Assembly (NCBI GenBank): GCA_958418815.1
Contig: CATZGB010000035.1
Location: forward strand, 1 to 31,060
Source: an uncultured Bacteroidales bacterium
GTDB lineage: Bacteria; Bacteroidota; Bacteroidia; Bacteroidales; Muribaculaceae
Length of the DNA: 31,060 nt
Reading direction: 5' to 3'
Position 1 is the first letter of the stretch. Each line of letters starts with the position of its first letter. Below are positions 7,723 through 15,340 of the stretch, in pieces. The translations under genes were made by a program, and so were the position numbers. The notes beneath the pieces were generated by a model that was not told where the DNA came from, did no database searches, and saw only the letters and a list, made by a program, of their open reading frames with translations.

Positions 7723-8638
7723 TGTTCTTGACGGTGTGGATGAAGATTTCGTTCATTGAAGGCATGGCGCGGTCAAAGCTGACCAGGTCGACCGAGCCGT
7801 TGGCGAGCGATATTGTCTCGCGGATGGTCACGTCGGGCTGGAGGAGCAGCCGGGCGTTGGTCACCGGAGAGTTCACCTCCTTCTCAAAAGTGTGGTCGAC
7901 CACCCGGTCGCCAAGCGCGGCCAGGAGGGCCTGCGGGTCACCCTCGAATGACAGGCGGTAGCGTCCGCGCCCCATTCGCTGGCGTATTTCGGTCACGTTG
8001 CCAGAGAGGATGTTGTGGGAACGGTTGATGAGGGTGATGTTGTCGCAGAGGGTCTCCACGCTGTCCATGTTGTGGGTGGAGAAAATCACGGTGGCTCCCT
8101 CGTCGCGCAGACGTAGGATCTCGTTCTTGAGCAGGTCGGCGTTGATGGGGTCGAAGCCCGAGAACGGCTCATCGAAAATAAGCAGTTTCGGACGGTGAAG
8201 CACCGTGACGATGAACTGCACTTTCTGGGCCATGCCTTTCGACAGTTCCTCCACCTTGCGGTTCCACCAGTCTGAGATGCCGAAGCGGTCAAACCATTTG
8301 CGCAGCTCGGCGGTGGCCTCCTTGGTCTTCAGCCCTTTGAGCCTGGCGAAGAAAAGGGCCTGGTCGCCCACGCGCATCTTCTTGTAGAGGCCCCGCTCTT
8401 CGGGGAGGTAGCCGATGTTGACCACATCGTCGGCCGTCAGGGGGTGGCCGAGAAACTCGACGCTGCCGCTGTCGGGAGCGGTGATATGGTTTATGATGCG
8501 TATCAATGTGGTCTTTCCGGCCCCGTTGGGACCGAGCAGGCCATATATCGAGCCCTCGGGGACCGAGAGCGACACGTCGTCGAGGGCGACATGGTTGGTG
8601 TAGCGTTTGCTTACGTTGTTTACTTTGAGAATATCCAT
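7712..8638 (-). CDS. ABC transporter ATP-binding protein (NatA-like)
   Basis: This is the ATPase subunit that powers the adjacent exporter. The 308 residues contain Walker A GPNGAGKT (36-43), a Q-loop region IGYLPEERGLYKKM, signature LSKGM (132-136), Walker B LLIFDEP (152-158) and the H-loop histidine H189. A C-terminal extension of about 90 residues resembles the accessory domain of DUF4162-type ATPases. The gene opens a two-gene operon with the permease. Upstream, CAATTTTG (8687-8680 on the minus strand) resembles a -7 element one base off consensus, without a clear -33, so the promoter is uncertain. Confidence 0.95.
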   Translation of the reverse strand: MDILKVNNVSKRYTNHVALDDVSLSVPEGSIYGLLGPNGAGKTTLIRIINHITAPDSGSVEFLGHPLTADDVVNIGYLPEERGLYKKMRVGDQALFFARLKGLKTKEATAELRKWFDRFGISDWWNRKVEELSKGMAQKVQFIVTVLHRPKLLIFDEPFSGFDPINADLLKNEILRLRDEGATVIFSTHNMDSVETLCDNITLINRSHNILSGNVTEIRQRMGRGRYRLSFEGDPQALLAALGDRVVDHTFEKEVNSPVTNARLLLQPDVTIRETISLANGSVDLVSFDRAMPSMNEIFIHTVKNNEQ

Positions 8639-8728
8639 TGGATGAACGGGATGATTGGCTGTTACGGGATATTAGAGTGCAAAATTGGGAAAAAAGTTGC
8701 ATAAAACTGTGAAAAAAGATTGGCTTAT

Positions 8729-8760
8729 TTTGCCGGAGAGTGTAAAAGTGAGTATTTTTG
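8729..8760 (+). promoter_or_regulatory. Promoter of NlpC/P60 lipoprotein gene
   Basis: TTTG (8729-8732), 20 bases, then TATTTTTG (8753-8760) fit the Bacteroidota consensus exactly. The transcript start should fall near 8767, which rules out a coding start at the in-frame upstream codon at 8685 and supports ATG at 8775. Confidence 0.8.
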
Positions 8761-8774
8761 TGGTAATAAAAGCA

Positions 8775-9629
8775 ATGTCTGCGTCTTGTTTAAAACCGTC
8801 ATTTGCCGGAGCATTGATTGTGATGGCTGTCTCCCTGTTGTTGCTGGCGGGCTGCAAGTCGTCGCGTGTCACTTCAAGGCGTGGCGGCTCTGGCCGGGTC
8901 ATTCCCGTCGAGGGGCGGTTTGACCTTGAGGATTACACCAAGGGGATAAGCGACCCGATGGCCAAGGCATTAATCAGCGAGGCCCAGGAATGGATCGGCA
9001 CCAGGTATCTTTATGGAGGAGACTCCAGGGATGGCACCGACTGCTCGGGTCTTGTGATGAGGGTCTACGGAGATGTCTGCGGGGTCAAAATCCCGCGGTC
9101 GACCCGCGAGCAGGTGAGATACTGTACCAAAGTGGCCCGCAACAAGATGCAGCCTGGCGACCTTGTGTTTTTCGGACAGGAAAAGGATGACGACAAGGTG
9201 TCGCATGTCGGGCTGTACATCGGGGAGGGAAGGATGATTCATGCCTCCTCAAGCCGGGGGGTGATGGTAAGCGGCTTTGACTCCGGTTATTGGGCCGACC
9301 GTTATTTCACCGGGGCCCGCGTGGAGGGTGCGCCTATGGCGTACGCCAATGTGAAAGGTGGCAAAAGAGGCCGCAAGAATGATGCCGGACTTCCCGAAGC
9401 TCCAGCCATCCCGGCAGCCGCGACTCCTGAGCTTCAAGGTATGCCAGGTTTCCCCGAGGTCGCGTCGCAGCCGGTGGCGGTTTCTGGAGAAGTGGCGGCT
9501 CAGCCTGCACAGCCATCTTCCCCGACGGCGGCAACTGCTTCCGCCCCGTCTGCATCGACCATAGACCTGCTTGATTTGATAATCAACCAAAAGGTAGATT
9601 CAATATTCACCAGTCAGTTTGCCGACTGA
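8775..9629 (+). CDS. NlpC/P60 family lipoprotein peptidase
   Basis: This is a predicted envelope-anchored cysteine peptidase that cleaves peptidoglycan stem peptides. With the start at 8775 it has 284 residues. The signal peptide ends in the lipobox LLAGC27. The NlpC/P60 domain spans about 62-185, with the catalytic Cys C90 (TDCSGLV) and histidines H144 (SHVGLYI) and H156 (MIHASS). A Pro/Ala/Ser-rich low-complexity stretch (about 205-265) follows, then a short conserved-looking tail, DLLDLIINQKVDSIF. A longer frame from 8685 exists but begins upstream of the promoter. It is followed after 18 bases by an acyltransferase gene, probably in one transcript. Confidence 0.95.
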   Translation: MSASCLKPSFAGALIVMAVSLLLLAGCKSSRVTSRRGGSGRVIPVEGRFDLEDYTKGISDPMAKALISEAQEWIGTRYLYGGDSRDGTDCSGLVMRVYGDVCGVKIPRSTREQVRYCTKVARNKMQPGDLVFFGQEKDDDKVSHVGLYIGEGRMIHASSSRGVMVSGFDSGYWADRYFTGARVEGAPMAYANVKGGKRGRKNDAGLPEAPAIPAAATPELQGMPGFPEVASQPVAVSGEVAAQPAQPSSPTAATASAPSASTIDLLDLIINQKVDSIFTSQFAD

Positions 9630-9647
9630 CCGCCAAATATCATTGTG

Positions 9648-10718
9648 ATGAATTTTGCGACTATAAGCCGGGCATTGCTCGCCGAGAAGCCGGAGGTCAT
9701 CGTGTCCGGCCAGAAGCGCATACAGAGCCTTGACGTGATCAAGCTGCTGAGTTTCATAGGGGTGCTTGCTATTCATTGCGCATCGGAGTTGCAGCCACGT
9801 CCGTGGGGCTATGATTTGTGGACTATACGCAGGTTTGTGTGTTGTTGCGGAGTCATATCCATCCCGATGTTTTTCCTCGTCAGCGGTTATATGCTTCTCG
9901 GGCGTGAAAAATCAGGTTATGCATATGCGTTCAGAAAAATATACAGGCTTTTGCGTGCGTCGTTTGTCATGTATGTTCTCATATTGCTGCTCAAATGGCT
10001 GATATGGGGTGAAGATATGATGATGACATCAGTGCCTCGACGATTCTTCCTAAATCTGCTTCAGATTGGTGATTACTCCCTGCTGTGGTTTGTCGGCGCA
10101 ATGTGTGTAGTGTATCTGGTCTATCCTTTGATCAACAAGGTTTACAGAAAGAAAGACGTGGCATTCCTGTGGCTGTGTGTGTTCCTTGTGGGGCTGATGA
10201 CATTTTTTTTCTTCTTTAATTTCATATGGCCGAGAATAGGCTGCCTGAGAGAGTTCTGCATATGCCAGACTTTCAGGCTCTGGAACTGGATAGGATATTT
10301 TTGTCTTGGGGGACTGGTAAAACGATACCGGGTATTTGACAGGCTGGGCCGGTTGCCATTGATTTTGGTCTTGTCTGGCCTATGTTTCCTGATGTTGAAT
10401 GCGTTTGCCGTGTGGCGAGGACTGCCATGGGTTGAGTATGGCTATTCCTCTATGCCGGTGATGGTTCTCGTGATTGCAGTTTTCTCCTATGTGATGAGGC
10501 TGAATATTTACAATCCGTTAATGTCGGAGTTGGCCGGGGTCTTTCTGCCCGCATACTTGTTGGGGCCGATATTCATGTATATGCTTGTGGAGCATATGTT
10601 GCTGTTGCCCGAGTGGGTCGGGACGCTGGTATTTGTGGCGGTAAATGCCGTCTTGGCGTTGGCTGCCGGCTGGCTGTTGATGAAGGTGCCCGGAGCAGGG
10701 AAACTGTTGAGGCTCTGA
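9648..10718 (+). CDS. Acyltransferase family 3 membrane protein
   Basis: This is a predicted O-acyltransferase of the OafA/WecH type that would modify a surface polysaccharide or other envelope glycan with acetyl or a similar group. The 356 residues contain about ten membrane segments. The N-terminal segment SLDVIKLLSFIGVLAIHCAS carries the conserved His near the start of the family domain, followed by SIPMFFLVSGYMLLGR. An in-frame GTG directly precedes the ATG at 9648; ATG is preferred. The gene follows the NlpC/P60 lipoprotein by 18 bases and converges with rsgA, 10 bases away. Its acceptor cannot be deduced. Confidence 0.92.
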   Translation: MNFATISRALLAEKPEVIVSGQKRIQSLDVIKLLSFIGVLAIHCASELQPRPWGYDLWTIRRFVCCCGVISIPMFFLVSGYMLLGREKSGYAYAFRKIYRLLRASFVMYVLILLLKWLIWGEDMMMTSVPRRFFLNLLQIGDYSLLWFVGAMCVVYLVYPLINKVYRKKDVAFLWLCVFLVGLMTFFFFFNFIWPRIGCLREFCICQTFRLWNWIGYFCLGGLVKRYRVFDRLGRLPLILVLSGLCFLMLNAFAVWRGLPWVEYGYSSMPVMVLVIAVFSYVMRLNIYNPLMSELAGVFLPAYLLGPIFMYMLVEHMLLLPEWVGTLVFVAVNAVLALAAGWLLMKVPGAGKLLRL

Positions 10719-10728
10719 CGGGAGCCCT

Positions 10729-11742
10729 TTACTGCGGGGCCCGGTACTTGCCCTCCTCGCTGTCGTTGAGGATTGAGAGGTAGGAATTGTAGCGCGACTG
10801 GGCGATGCGGTTCTCCCCGATGGCGCGCAAGACGGCGCAGCCGGGTTCGTGGGTGTGGGTACAGTCGCCGAAACGGCATCCCGCCGACTCCTTGAATATC
10901 TCCGGGAAATAATGTGACACCTCGTTGGCAGCCATCTCGATTGTGCCGAAGCCGCGCACGCCCGGAGTGTCTATTATCCAGCCGCCGAAGGGGAGGGGGA
11001 ACATCTCGGAGAAAGTGGTGGTGTGTATTCCCTGGTCATGCACGTCGGAGATTGCCGCCGTCTTGAGGTCGAGTCCGGGAATCAGGGCGTTTATGAGGGT
11101 TGACTTACCGACTCCCGAGTTGCCTGACACAAGGGTGGTATGGTCGCGAAGGGCATCCCTCACCTTGTCGAGCCCTTCGCCGGTTATCGACGACACCTCT
11201 ATCACCCGGTAACCTATCGAGCGGTAAAGGTAGGCCACTGCTTCAAGAAGCTCGCGGTCTTCGGGGCTGTCGAGCAGGTCGGTCTTGTTGATGACCAGTG
11301 TGGCCTCCACCCGGTAAGCCTCGGCGGTGGCGAGGAATCGGTCGATGAAGTTGGTGGAGGTGGTGGGATGTTTTAGCGACACCACGAGCATTGCCCCGTC
11401 GAGATTGGCCGCCAGAATGCTTGCTTCCTTCGAGAGGTTGCTGGCCCGGCGGATGATGTAGTTGCGTCGGGGCGTGATGGCCGTTATGTAGGCCGACCCG
11501 TCGGGATTGACCAGCAGGGTCACCCTGTCTCCTACAGCCACCGGGTTGGTGGTGCGTATCCCTTTTAGGCGGAAGTTGCCTTTCACCTTGCAGGGGATTG
11601 TCTCACTTGCGGAAGAGAGGCCGTCAGCGTTGTCTGCCGGATCGGTCAGCACGTCATACCACGAACCGGTGTTTTTTATCACCAGCCCTTCGCGTGTCAG
11701 GCCGTCGGCCTGTGGCTGCTTTTTATTTTTGGGTTTGGCCAT
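10729..11742 (-). CDS. rsgA: Ribosome small-subunit GTPase RsgA
   Basis: RsgA is a circularly permuted GTPase that assists late maturation of the 30S subunit. The 337 residues have an N-terminal OB-fold region. The G motifs occur in permuted order: NKTD (152-155), GNSGVGKST (207-215), GIHTTT and DTPG (258-261). The C-terminal zinc site follows as C289, C294, H296 and C302. A basic N-terminal stretch (MAKPKNKKQPQ) precedes the OB fold. A -7 element TAACTTTG at 11815-11808 lies upstream, giving a leader of about 60 bases. It is transcribed divergently from the DUF2582 gene. Confidence 0.97.
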   Translation of the reverse strand: MAKPKNKKQPQADGLTREGLVIKNTGSWYDVLTDPADNADGLSSASETIPCKVKGNFRLKGIRTTNPVAVGDRVTLLVNPDGSAYITAITPRRNYIIRRASNLSKEASILAANLDGAMLVVSLKHPTTSTNFIDRFLATAEAYRVEATLVINKTDLLDSPEDRELLEAVAYLYRSIGYRVIEVSSITGEGLDKVRDALRDHTTLVSGNSGVGKSTLINALIPGLDLKTAAISDVHDQGIHTTTFSEMFPLPFGGWIIDTPGVRGFGTIEMAANEVSHYFPEIFKESAGCRFGDCTHTHEPGCAVLRAIGENRIAQSRYNSYLSILNDSEEGKYRAPQ

Positions 11743-11807
11743 CTGTCAGTAATGGTAAATTTTGTCGCGTCAGCGGGTTTCCGGTAGGGAAACACCTCAC
11801 ACGGCTG

Positions 11808-11815
11808 CAAAGTTA
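11808..11815 (-). promoter_or_regulatory. -7 element of rsgA promoter
   Basis: TAACTTTG on the minus strand matches the Bacteroidota TAnnTTTG -7 element perfectly. No convincing TTTG was found at the -33 distance, so the assignment rests on the -7 box and its position. Confidence 0.6.
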
Positions 11816-11936
11816 CGAAAAAATCTGTTAAAAACGTTAATTCATAAAATCTTGAACTATAACCGATTGCGAAACGTTATTATTTCTAAAGAGTGAAAAT
11901 GTGTCACTATAATTAGGTTGTTTTCAAAAAATTACA

Positions 11937-11944
11937 TAATTTTG
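11937..11944 (+). promoter_or_regulatory. -7 element upstream of DUF2582 gene
   Basis: TAATTTTG matches the Bacteroidota -7 element perfectly; the -33 element is poor. A transcript from about 11951 would carry a leader with the hairpin GGCGG-tttt-CCGCC at 11990-12003, extended by two pairs to 11987-12006. Confidence 0.55.
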
Positions 11945-12034
11945 TGGCGCAATCGTATTCAAATGAATCATTTGTGACTCTTTTTCGCAGGCGGTTTTCC
12001 GCCGGCAATGTATAACCGTTTAATTCAACTGACA

Positions 12035-12256
12035 ATGAACGCAGAAGCAATTGGAACCTGGGCCGGCCTTGTCTGGACCGCCCTCAATGACAAAGATGTC
12101 GTGGTAGGTCTGAAGCAGCTTAAGAAAGAAACCAAGCTGAAAGACAAGGAAGTGTTTGCGGCCATCGGCTGGCTTGCCCGCGAGGGGAAAGTCGACGTGC
12201 AGCCCAATCCTGACGATGCGAAGGATTTCCTCTTCACCCTTGTCCAGGACAAATAA
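12035..12256 (+). CDS. Winged helix-turn-helix protein, DUF2582 family
   Basis: This small winged-helix protein has 73 residues from the ATG at 12035 (MNAEAIGTWAGLVWTAL). That is where family members usually begin. An in-frame ATG at 12008 would add nine residues but sits two bases after a leader hairpin. The pattern AGLVWTALN...VGLKQLKKET...DKEVFAAIGWLAREGKV is characteristic of this Bacteroidota family. The function is not established; DNA binding is inferred from the fold only. It is a single gene with its own -7 element and a strong terminator directly after it. Confidence 0.9.
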   Translation: MNAEAIGTWAGLVWTALNDKDVVVGLKQLKKETKLKDKEVFAAIGWLAREGKVDVQPNPDDAKDFLFTLVQDK

Positions 12257-12298
12257 TCTCAGACCATACAATGGCCAGTCAACGGCCTTGACCCTATA

Positions 12299-12345
12299 AA
12301 AAGCCCGGGGACGCTCCTGAAAAAGAGCTGTCCCCGGGCTTTTGT
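12299..12345. terminator. Bidirectional terminator
   Basis: The stem AAAAGCCCGGGGAC with GTCCCCGGGCTTTT is extended by an inner GCTC/GAGC pair and flanked by A and T tracts on both sides. It separates the converging DUF2582 gene (plus) and SPOR lipoprotein gene (minus) and should stop transcripts from both. Confidence 0.85.
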
Positions 12346-12388
12346 TTGGAGTGACGCAGGCGGCCTATTGATTCATATGGCCGAGACG

Positions 12389-12907
12389 TCAGGGCCTGCG
12401 CAGAATGTAGGGGCAAGGTGATTTCATCGCCACCGGTGATGACTCCTGCAATTGCCGCAGAGTCTCTACGGCCTGCGCGAGGGTGTCGGTGGTGGATGCC
12501 GCCACATAATATGTCTGGTCGCGGTCAATCAGCAGCCGCCCGTCGTCGTAGCCGCTGTCGCGCAGCCTGTCAAGGACCGACATGGCGTTGAATTTCTGCT
12601 TGAAAGTGGCCACGATGACATTGTAGCGCGACGCGGCTGCCACCGGCGGGTCAAGCTTGACAGTGTTGACATAGACCCCCTTCATCGGTATGGAGTCGCC
12701 GTTGAAGACCGCGCGAGGTATGGCTTCTTCCCGGGCCATGTTGAGGATTTCCTCCTCGGTGTAGCCCTCGTTTTGCTTCTCTACGGCAGCCTGGTAGGCT
12801 TTCTTGTAGTTTTCCTCCGAGGTCTTGCAGCAGTGGAGCGTCACCGCCGCTACGGCCAGCAGGATGGTCTGGATAAGTCGTTTGTGATTAACCATTGTGA
12901 TAGTCAT
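12389..12907 (-). CDS. SPOR-domain lipoprotein or secreted protein
   Basis: This 172-residue protein has an N-terminal hydrophobic signal (about 10-26) ending TLHCCKTS. Cys there could be lipidated, although His before Cys is not a standard lipobox. The C-terminal SPOR-like domain (about 92-165: SRYNVIVATFKQKFNAMSVL to VETLRQL) normally binds denuded glycan strands of septal peptidoglycan. Its start overlaps the stop of the upstream phosphodiesterase gene as ATGA (12904-12907), so translation is probably coupled. It is last in the minus-strand cluster and is followed by the bidirectional terminator. An envelope or cell-division role is inferred from the domain only. Confidence 0.85.
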   Translation of the reverse strand: MTITMVNHKRLIQTILLAVAAVTLHCCKTSEENYKKAYQAAVEKQNEGYTEEEILNMAREEAIPRAVFNGDSIPMKGVYVNTVKLDPPVAAASRYNVIVATFKQKFNAMSVLDRLRDSGYDDGRLLIDRDQTYYVAASTTDTLAQAVETLRQLQESSPVAMKSPCPYILRRP

Positions 12908-13407
12908 ATTTTTAAAGAACCGAGTTCGATTACCTCAAGGTTGCAGGGTGTCGGCCCGTCGATGTCGAGCTTCACGAGAGTGCGCTTCGACTGCCATCCG
13001 TGGTGGCCGGCCGCCCCGGGGTTGATGTGCAGGCAGTCGAGTGTCGGGTCAAACATCACCTTGAGTATGTGGCTGTGGCCGCAGATGAACAGCCGTGCCC
13101 CCGCGTCATGCAGCATCTGGGTTATCCCAGGCTGGTAACGCCCGGGATAACCGCCGATGTGGGTCATGAAGACATTGACCTCCTCCACTTTGAACTGCTG
13201 TATCGAGGGGAAATAGCGGCGGGTCTCGCCATAGTCTATATTGCCATGGACGGCACGCACCACCGGGCAGACCTCTTCGAGGCGGCGGATGACATCGACG
13301 CAACCGATGTCTCCGGCGTGCCATATCTCGTCGCAGTCGCGGAAGTGGGTGGCGAAACGCGCGTCCCAGCAGGAATGGGTGTCGGAAAGTATGCCTATTC
13401 GTTTCAA
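12904..13407 (-). CDS. YfcE/MJ0936-type metallophosphoesterase
   Basis: This is a cytoplasmic metal-dependent phosphodiesterase of the calcineurin-like superfamily. All metal-binding motifs are present in 167 residues: SDTH (D9, H11), HAGD (D33), GN (N56), H83 in MTHIGG, and GHSH (H111, H113). The length suits the small YfcE/MJ0936 branch, whose natural substrate is unknown. The start is TTG at 13405-13407, with no in-frame ATG just upstream. It begins 20 bases after the GH13 gene and overlaps the SPOR gene by four bases, so it belongs to the same transcript. Confidence 0.93.
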   Translation of the reverse strand: MKRIGILSDTHSCWDARFATHFRDCDEIWHAGDIGCVDVIRRLEEVCPVVRAVHGNIDYGETRRYFPSIQQFKVEEVNVFMTHIGGYPGRYQPGITQMLHDAGARLFICGHSHILKVMFDPTLDCLHINPGAAGHHGWQSKRTLVKLDIDGPTPCNLEVIELGSLKI

Positions 13408-13427
13408 TTCAGGAGTTTTTTTGCGGT

Positions 13428-15293
13428 TCAGAAATTCTGCAGCACCATCACCTGGCGCGGGGCGAATGTCATCTGCTCGGCGATGGTGACATCCTCGCCG
13501 GAAATTATGTCGTGGAGGCGTGTGCCGTAAGGAAGAATCTCAAGAGTGCGCTCCATCGTGACGGTCAGCGGACGTGTGGTGCCGTTCATCAACACTGTCA
13601 CCTCCTTGTCGCCAAGCTTGCGGCGGTAGACATACATGCCGTTCTGGGGCATGAAATGCTTCAGCGACCCCTTGGCTATCACTTCGTTGGCCTCGCCCCG
13701 GCGCCAGTGGAGAAGTTTCGACATATAGTCCCAGGCTTCGTTCTGGAGGGGGGTGCGTCCCTCCGGGGTGAAGGCGTTGATGGTGTCGCCGGGGAATCCG
13801 CCGGGGAAATCGCGTCGCACATAACCGTCTGAGCCTTCCTTTGATCCGTTCATCAGCAGCTCGGTGCCGTAGTAAAGCTGAGGTATGCCGCGTGAGGTCA
13901 GCAGGAATGTCACAGCCTGTTTCCAGGAGCCGAGCGAGTCAGGCTCGGCCAGCAGGAAGCGGTCAGTGTCGTGGTTGTCGAGGAATGTCAGCACCTTCTG
14001 GGGATCGGGATAAAGGAAATCCATAGCCAGGTGGTCATAGAGATGGTTGAGTCCGTTCCAGGGATCGGTCTCCTCGTCGAAGTACTTGTGGCCGTTGATG
14101 GAAATCAGGAAATCCATGACGGTGGGCAGCTCGGTCTCGCGCGGATTGAGGCGGTTGCCCTTCTGCCAGAAAGCCGAACCGGCCTCGTTGCCATACCAGC
14201 ATTCGCCAACGATATTGAAGTTGGGGTATTCGGCCAGGATGGCTTTCGCCCACGACGCCATCCCCTCGAGGTCGGCATAGGGGTAGGTGTCCATCCTTAT
14301 GCCGTTGATTTTTGAAGACTCAATCCACCATATGGAGTTCTGTATCAGGTATTTCATCAGATGGGGATTGCGCTGGTTGAGGTCGGGCATCGCCGTCACG
14401 AACCATCCGTTGACCGTGTGGTCGAGGTCATAGTCAGAGACATAGGGATCATGGATGGTGGAGAGTCGGAAGTTGGTGGTCTCGGTGCCCTCGGGGTGGT
14501 TGAACCAATCTTTCGACGGCTTGTCGGCAATCCAGGGATGGTTGAGGCCGGAGTGGTTGAAAATCATGTCCATCACCACCTTTATGCCCCTCTTGTTGGC
14601 CTCGGCCACAAGCTCTTGCCACTCCTCGTTGGTTCCAAAGCGCGGGTCGATGCGGTAATAGTCGGTTGTGGCGTAGCCGTGATAGCTTCCGCCGGGCATG
14701 TCATTCTCCAGCACCGGGCAGCTCCAGATGGCCGTCACTCCCAGCGAGTCGATATAGTCGAGATTGTCGATTATGCCGCGTATGTTGCCTCCGTGGCGGC
14801 CATTGGGGTCGGTGCGGTCGGCAGTGATGGGGTAATCCAGCCCGTCGAGAGCCTTTGCGGCGTCCATGTCGCCCTGGGCGAAGCGGTCAGGCATCAGCAG
14901 ATACAGCACGTCGGATGCGTCGAACCCGACATACTCCTCACCCTTGCGGGTGCGCTCCTTGAGTTCGTAGGGTACGACGGCCTTGCGCCCATTGAGGTTG
15001 AATTTCAGATCAATCGTGCCGGGCTTTGCCTGAGGGGTGATGTCAAAGTAAAGCAGCTTGTAGTTGGGGCTGTCGAGGGATATGGCTTCCTTGAGGGTCA
15101 CGCCGGGATAGTCGGCTGTCACATCGGCGGCAGCTATGCCGGGGCCTGTGACCATCACCTGCAGCGATGGGTCTGCCATCCCTGCCCACCAGCAGGGTGG
15201 CTCGACATTGGTGACAACCGGGGCTTTCTTGGCCCCGAAAATGCTCGCGGCTCCCGCGAGCAGGCTCAGTGAAATCATGGCCAGTCGTTTCAT
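13428..15293 (-). CDS. GH13 neopullulanase/cyclomaltodextrinase, SusA-like
   Basis: This exported alpha-glucan hydrolase has 621 residues from the ATG at 15293, close to Bacteroides SusA. A signal peptide (MKRLAMISLSLLAGAASIFG) leads into an N-terminal cyclomaltodextrinase-type beta domain (about 25-115), the GH13 barrel and a C-terminal beta domain. Catalytic residues are visible: nucleophile D335 (GIRMDTYPY), acid/base E364 (NIVGECW) and D442 (FLDNHD). An in-frame ATG at 15344 overlaps the upstream stop (ATGA) and would add 17 residues before the signal; the signal peptide favours 15293, but coupled initiation at 15344 remains possible. It should cleave maltooligosaccharides, pullulan or cyclodextrins in the periplasm. 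Its neighbour is the 742-residue glycosidase-like lipoprotein, not susCD. Confidence 0.95.
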   Translation of the reverse strand: MKRLAMISLSLLAGAASIFGAKKAPVVTNVEPPCWWAGMADPSLQVMVTGPGIAAADVTADYPGVTLKEAISLDSPNYKLLYFDITPQAKPGTIDLKFNLNGRKAVVPYELKERTRKGEEYVGFDASDVLYLLMPDRFAQGDMDAAKALDGLDYPITADRTDPNGRHGGNIRGIIDNLDYIDSLGVTAIWSCPVLENDMPGGSYHGYATTDYYRIDPRFGTNEEWQELVAEANKRGIKVVMDMIFNHSGLNHPWIADKPSKDWFNHPEGTETTNFRLSTIHDPYVSDYDLDHTVNGWFVTAMPDLNQRNPHLMKYLIQNSIWWIESSKINGIRMDTYPYADLEGMASWAKAILAEYPNFNIVGECWYGNEAGSAFWQKGNRLNPRETELPTVMDFLISINGHKYFDEETDPWNGLNHLYDHLAMDFLYPDPQKVLTFLDNHDTDRFLLAEPDSLGSWKQAVTFLLTSRGIPQLYYGTELLMNGSKEGSDGYVRRDFPGGFPGDTINAFTPEGRTPLQNEAWDYMSKLLHWRRGEANEVIAKGSLKHFMPQNGMYVYRRKLGDKEVTVLMNGTTRPLTVTMERTLEILPYGTRLHDIISGEDVTIAEQMTFAPRQVMVLQNF

Positions 15294-15340
15294 GGGGTTT
15301 TGGTATGGATGTAAGTTAAAGATATGCTCATTGTCGCGTG

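Noticed and set aside
10711..10735. Terminator between the acyltransferase gene and rsgA
   Set aside because: Only a 5-bp GGCTC/GAGCC stem overlapping the stop codon, with a poor T-tract; too weak to call.
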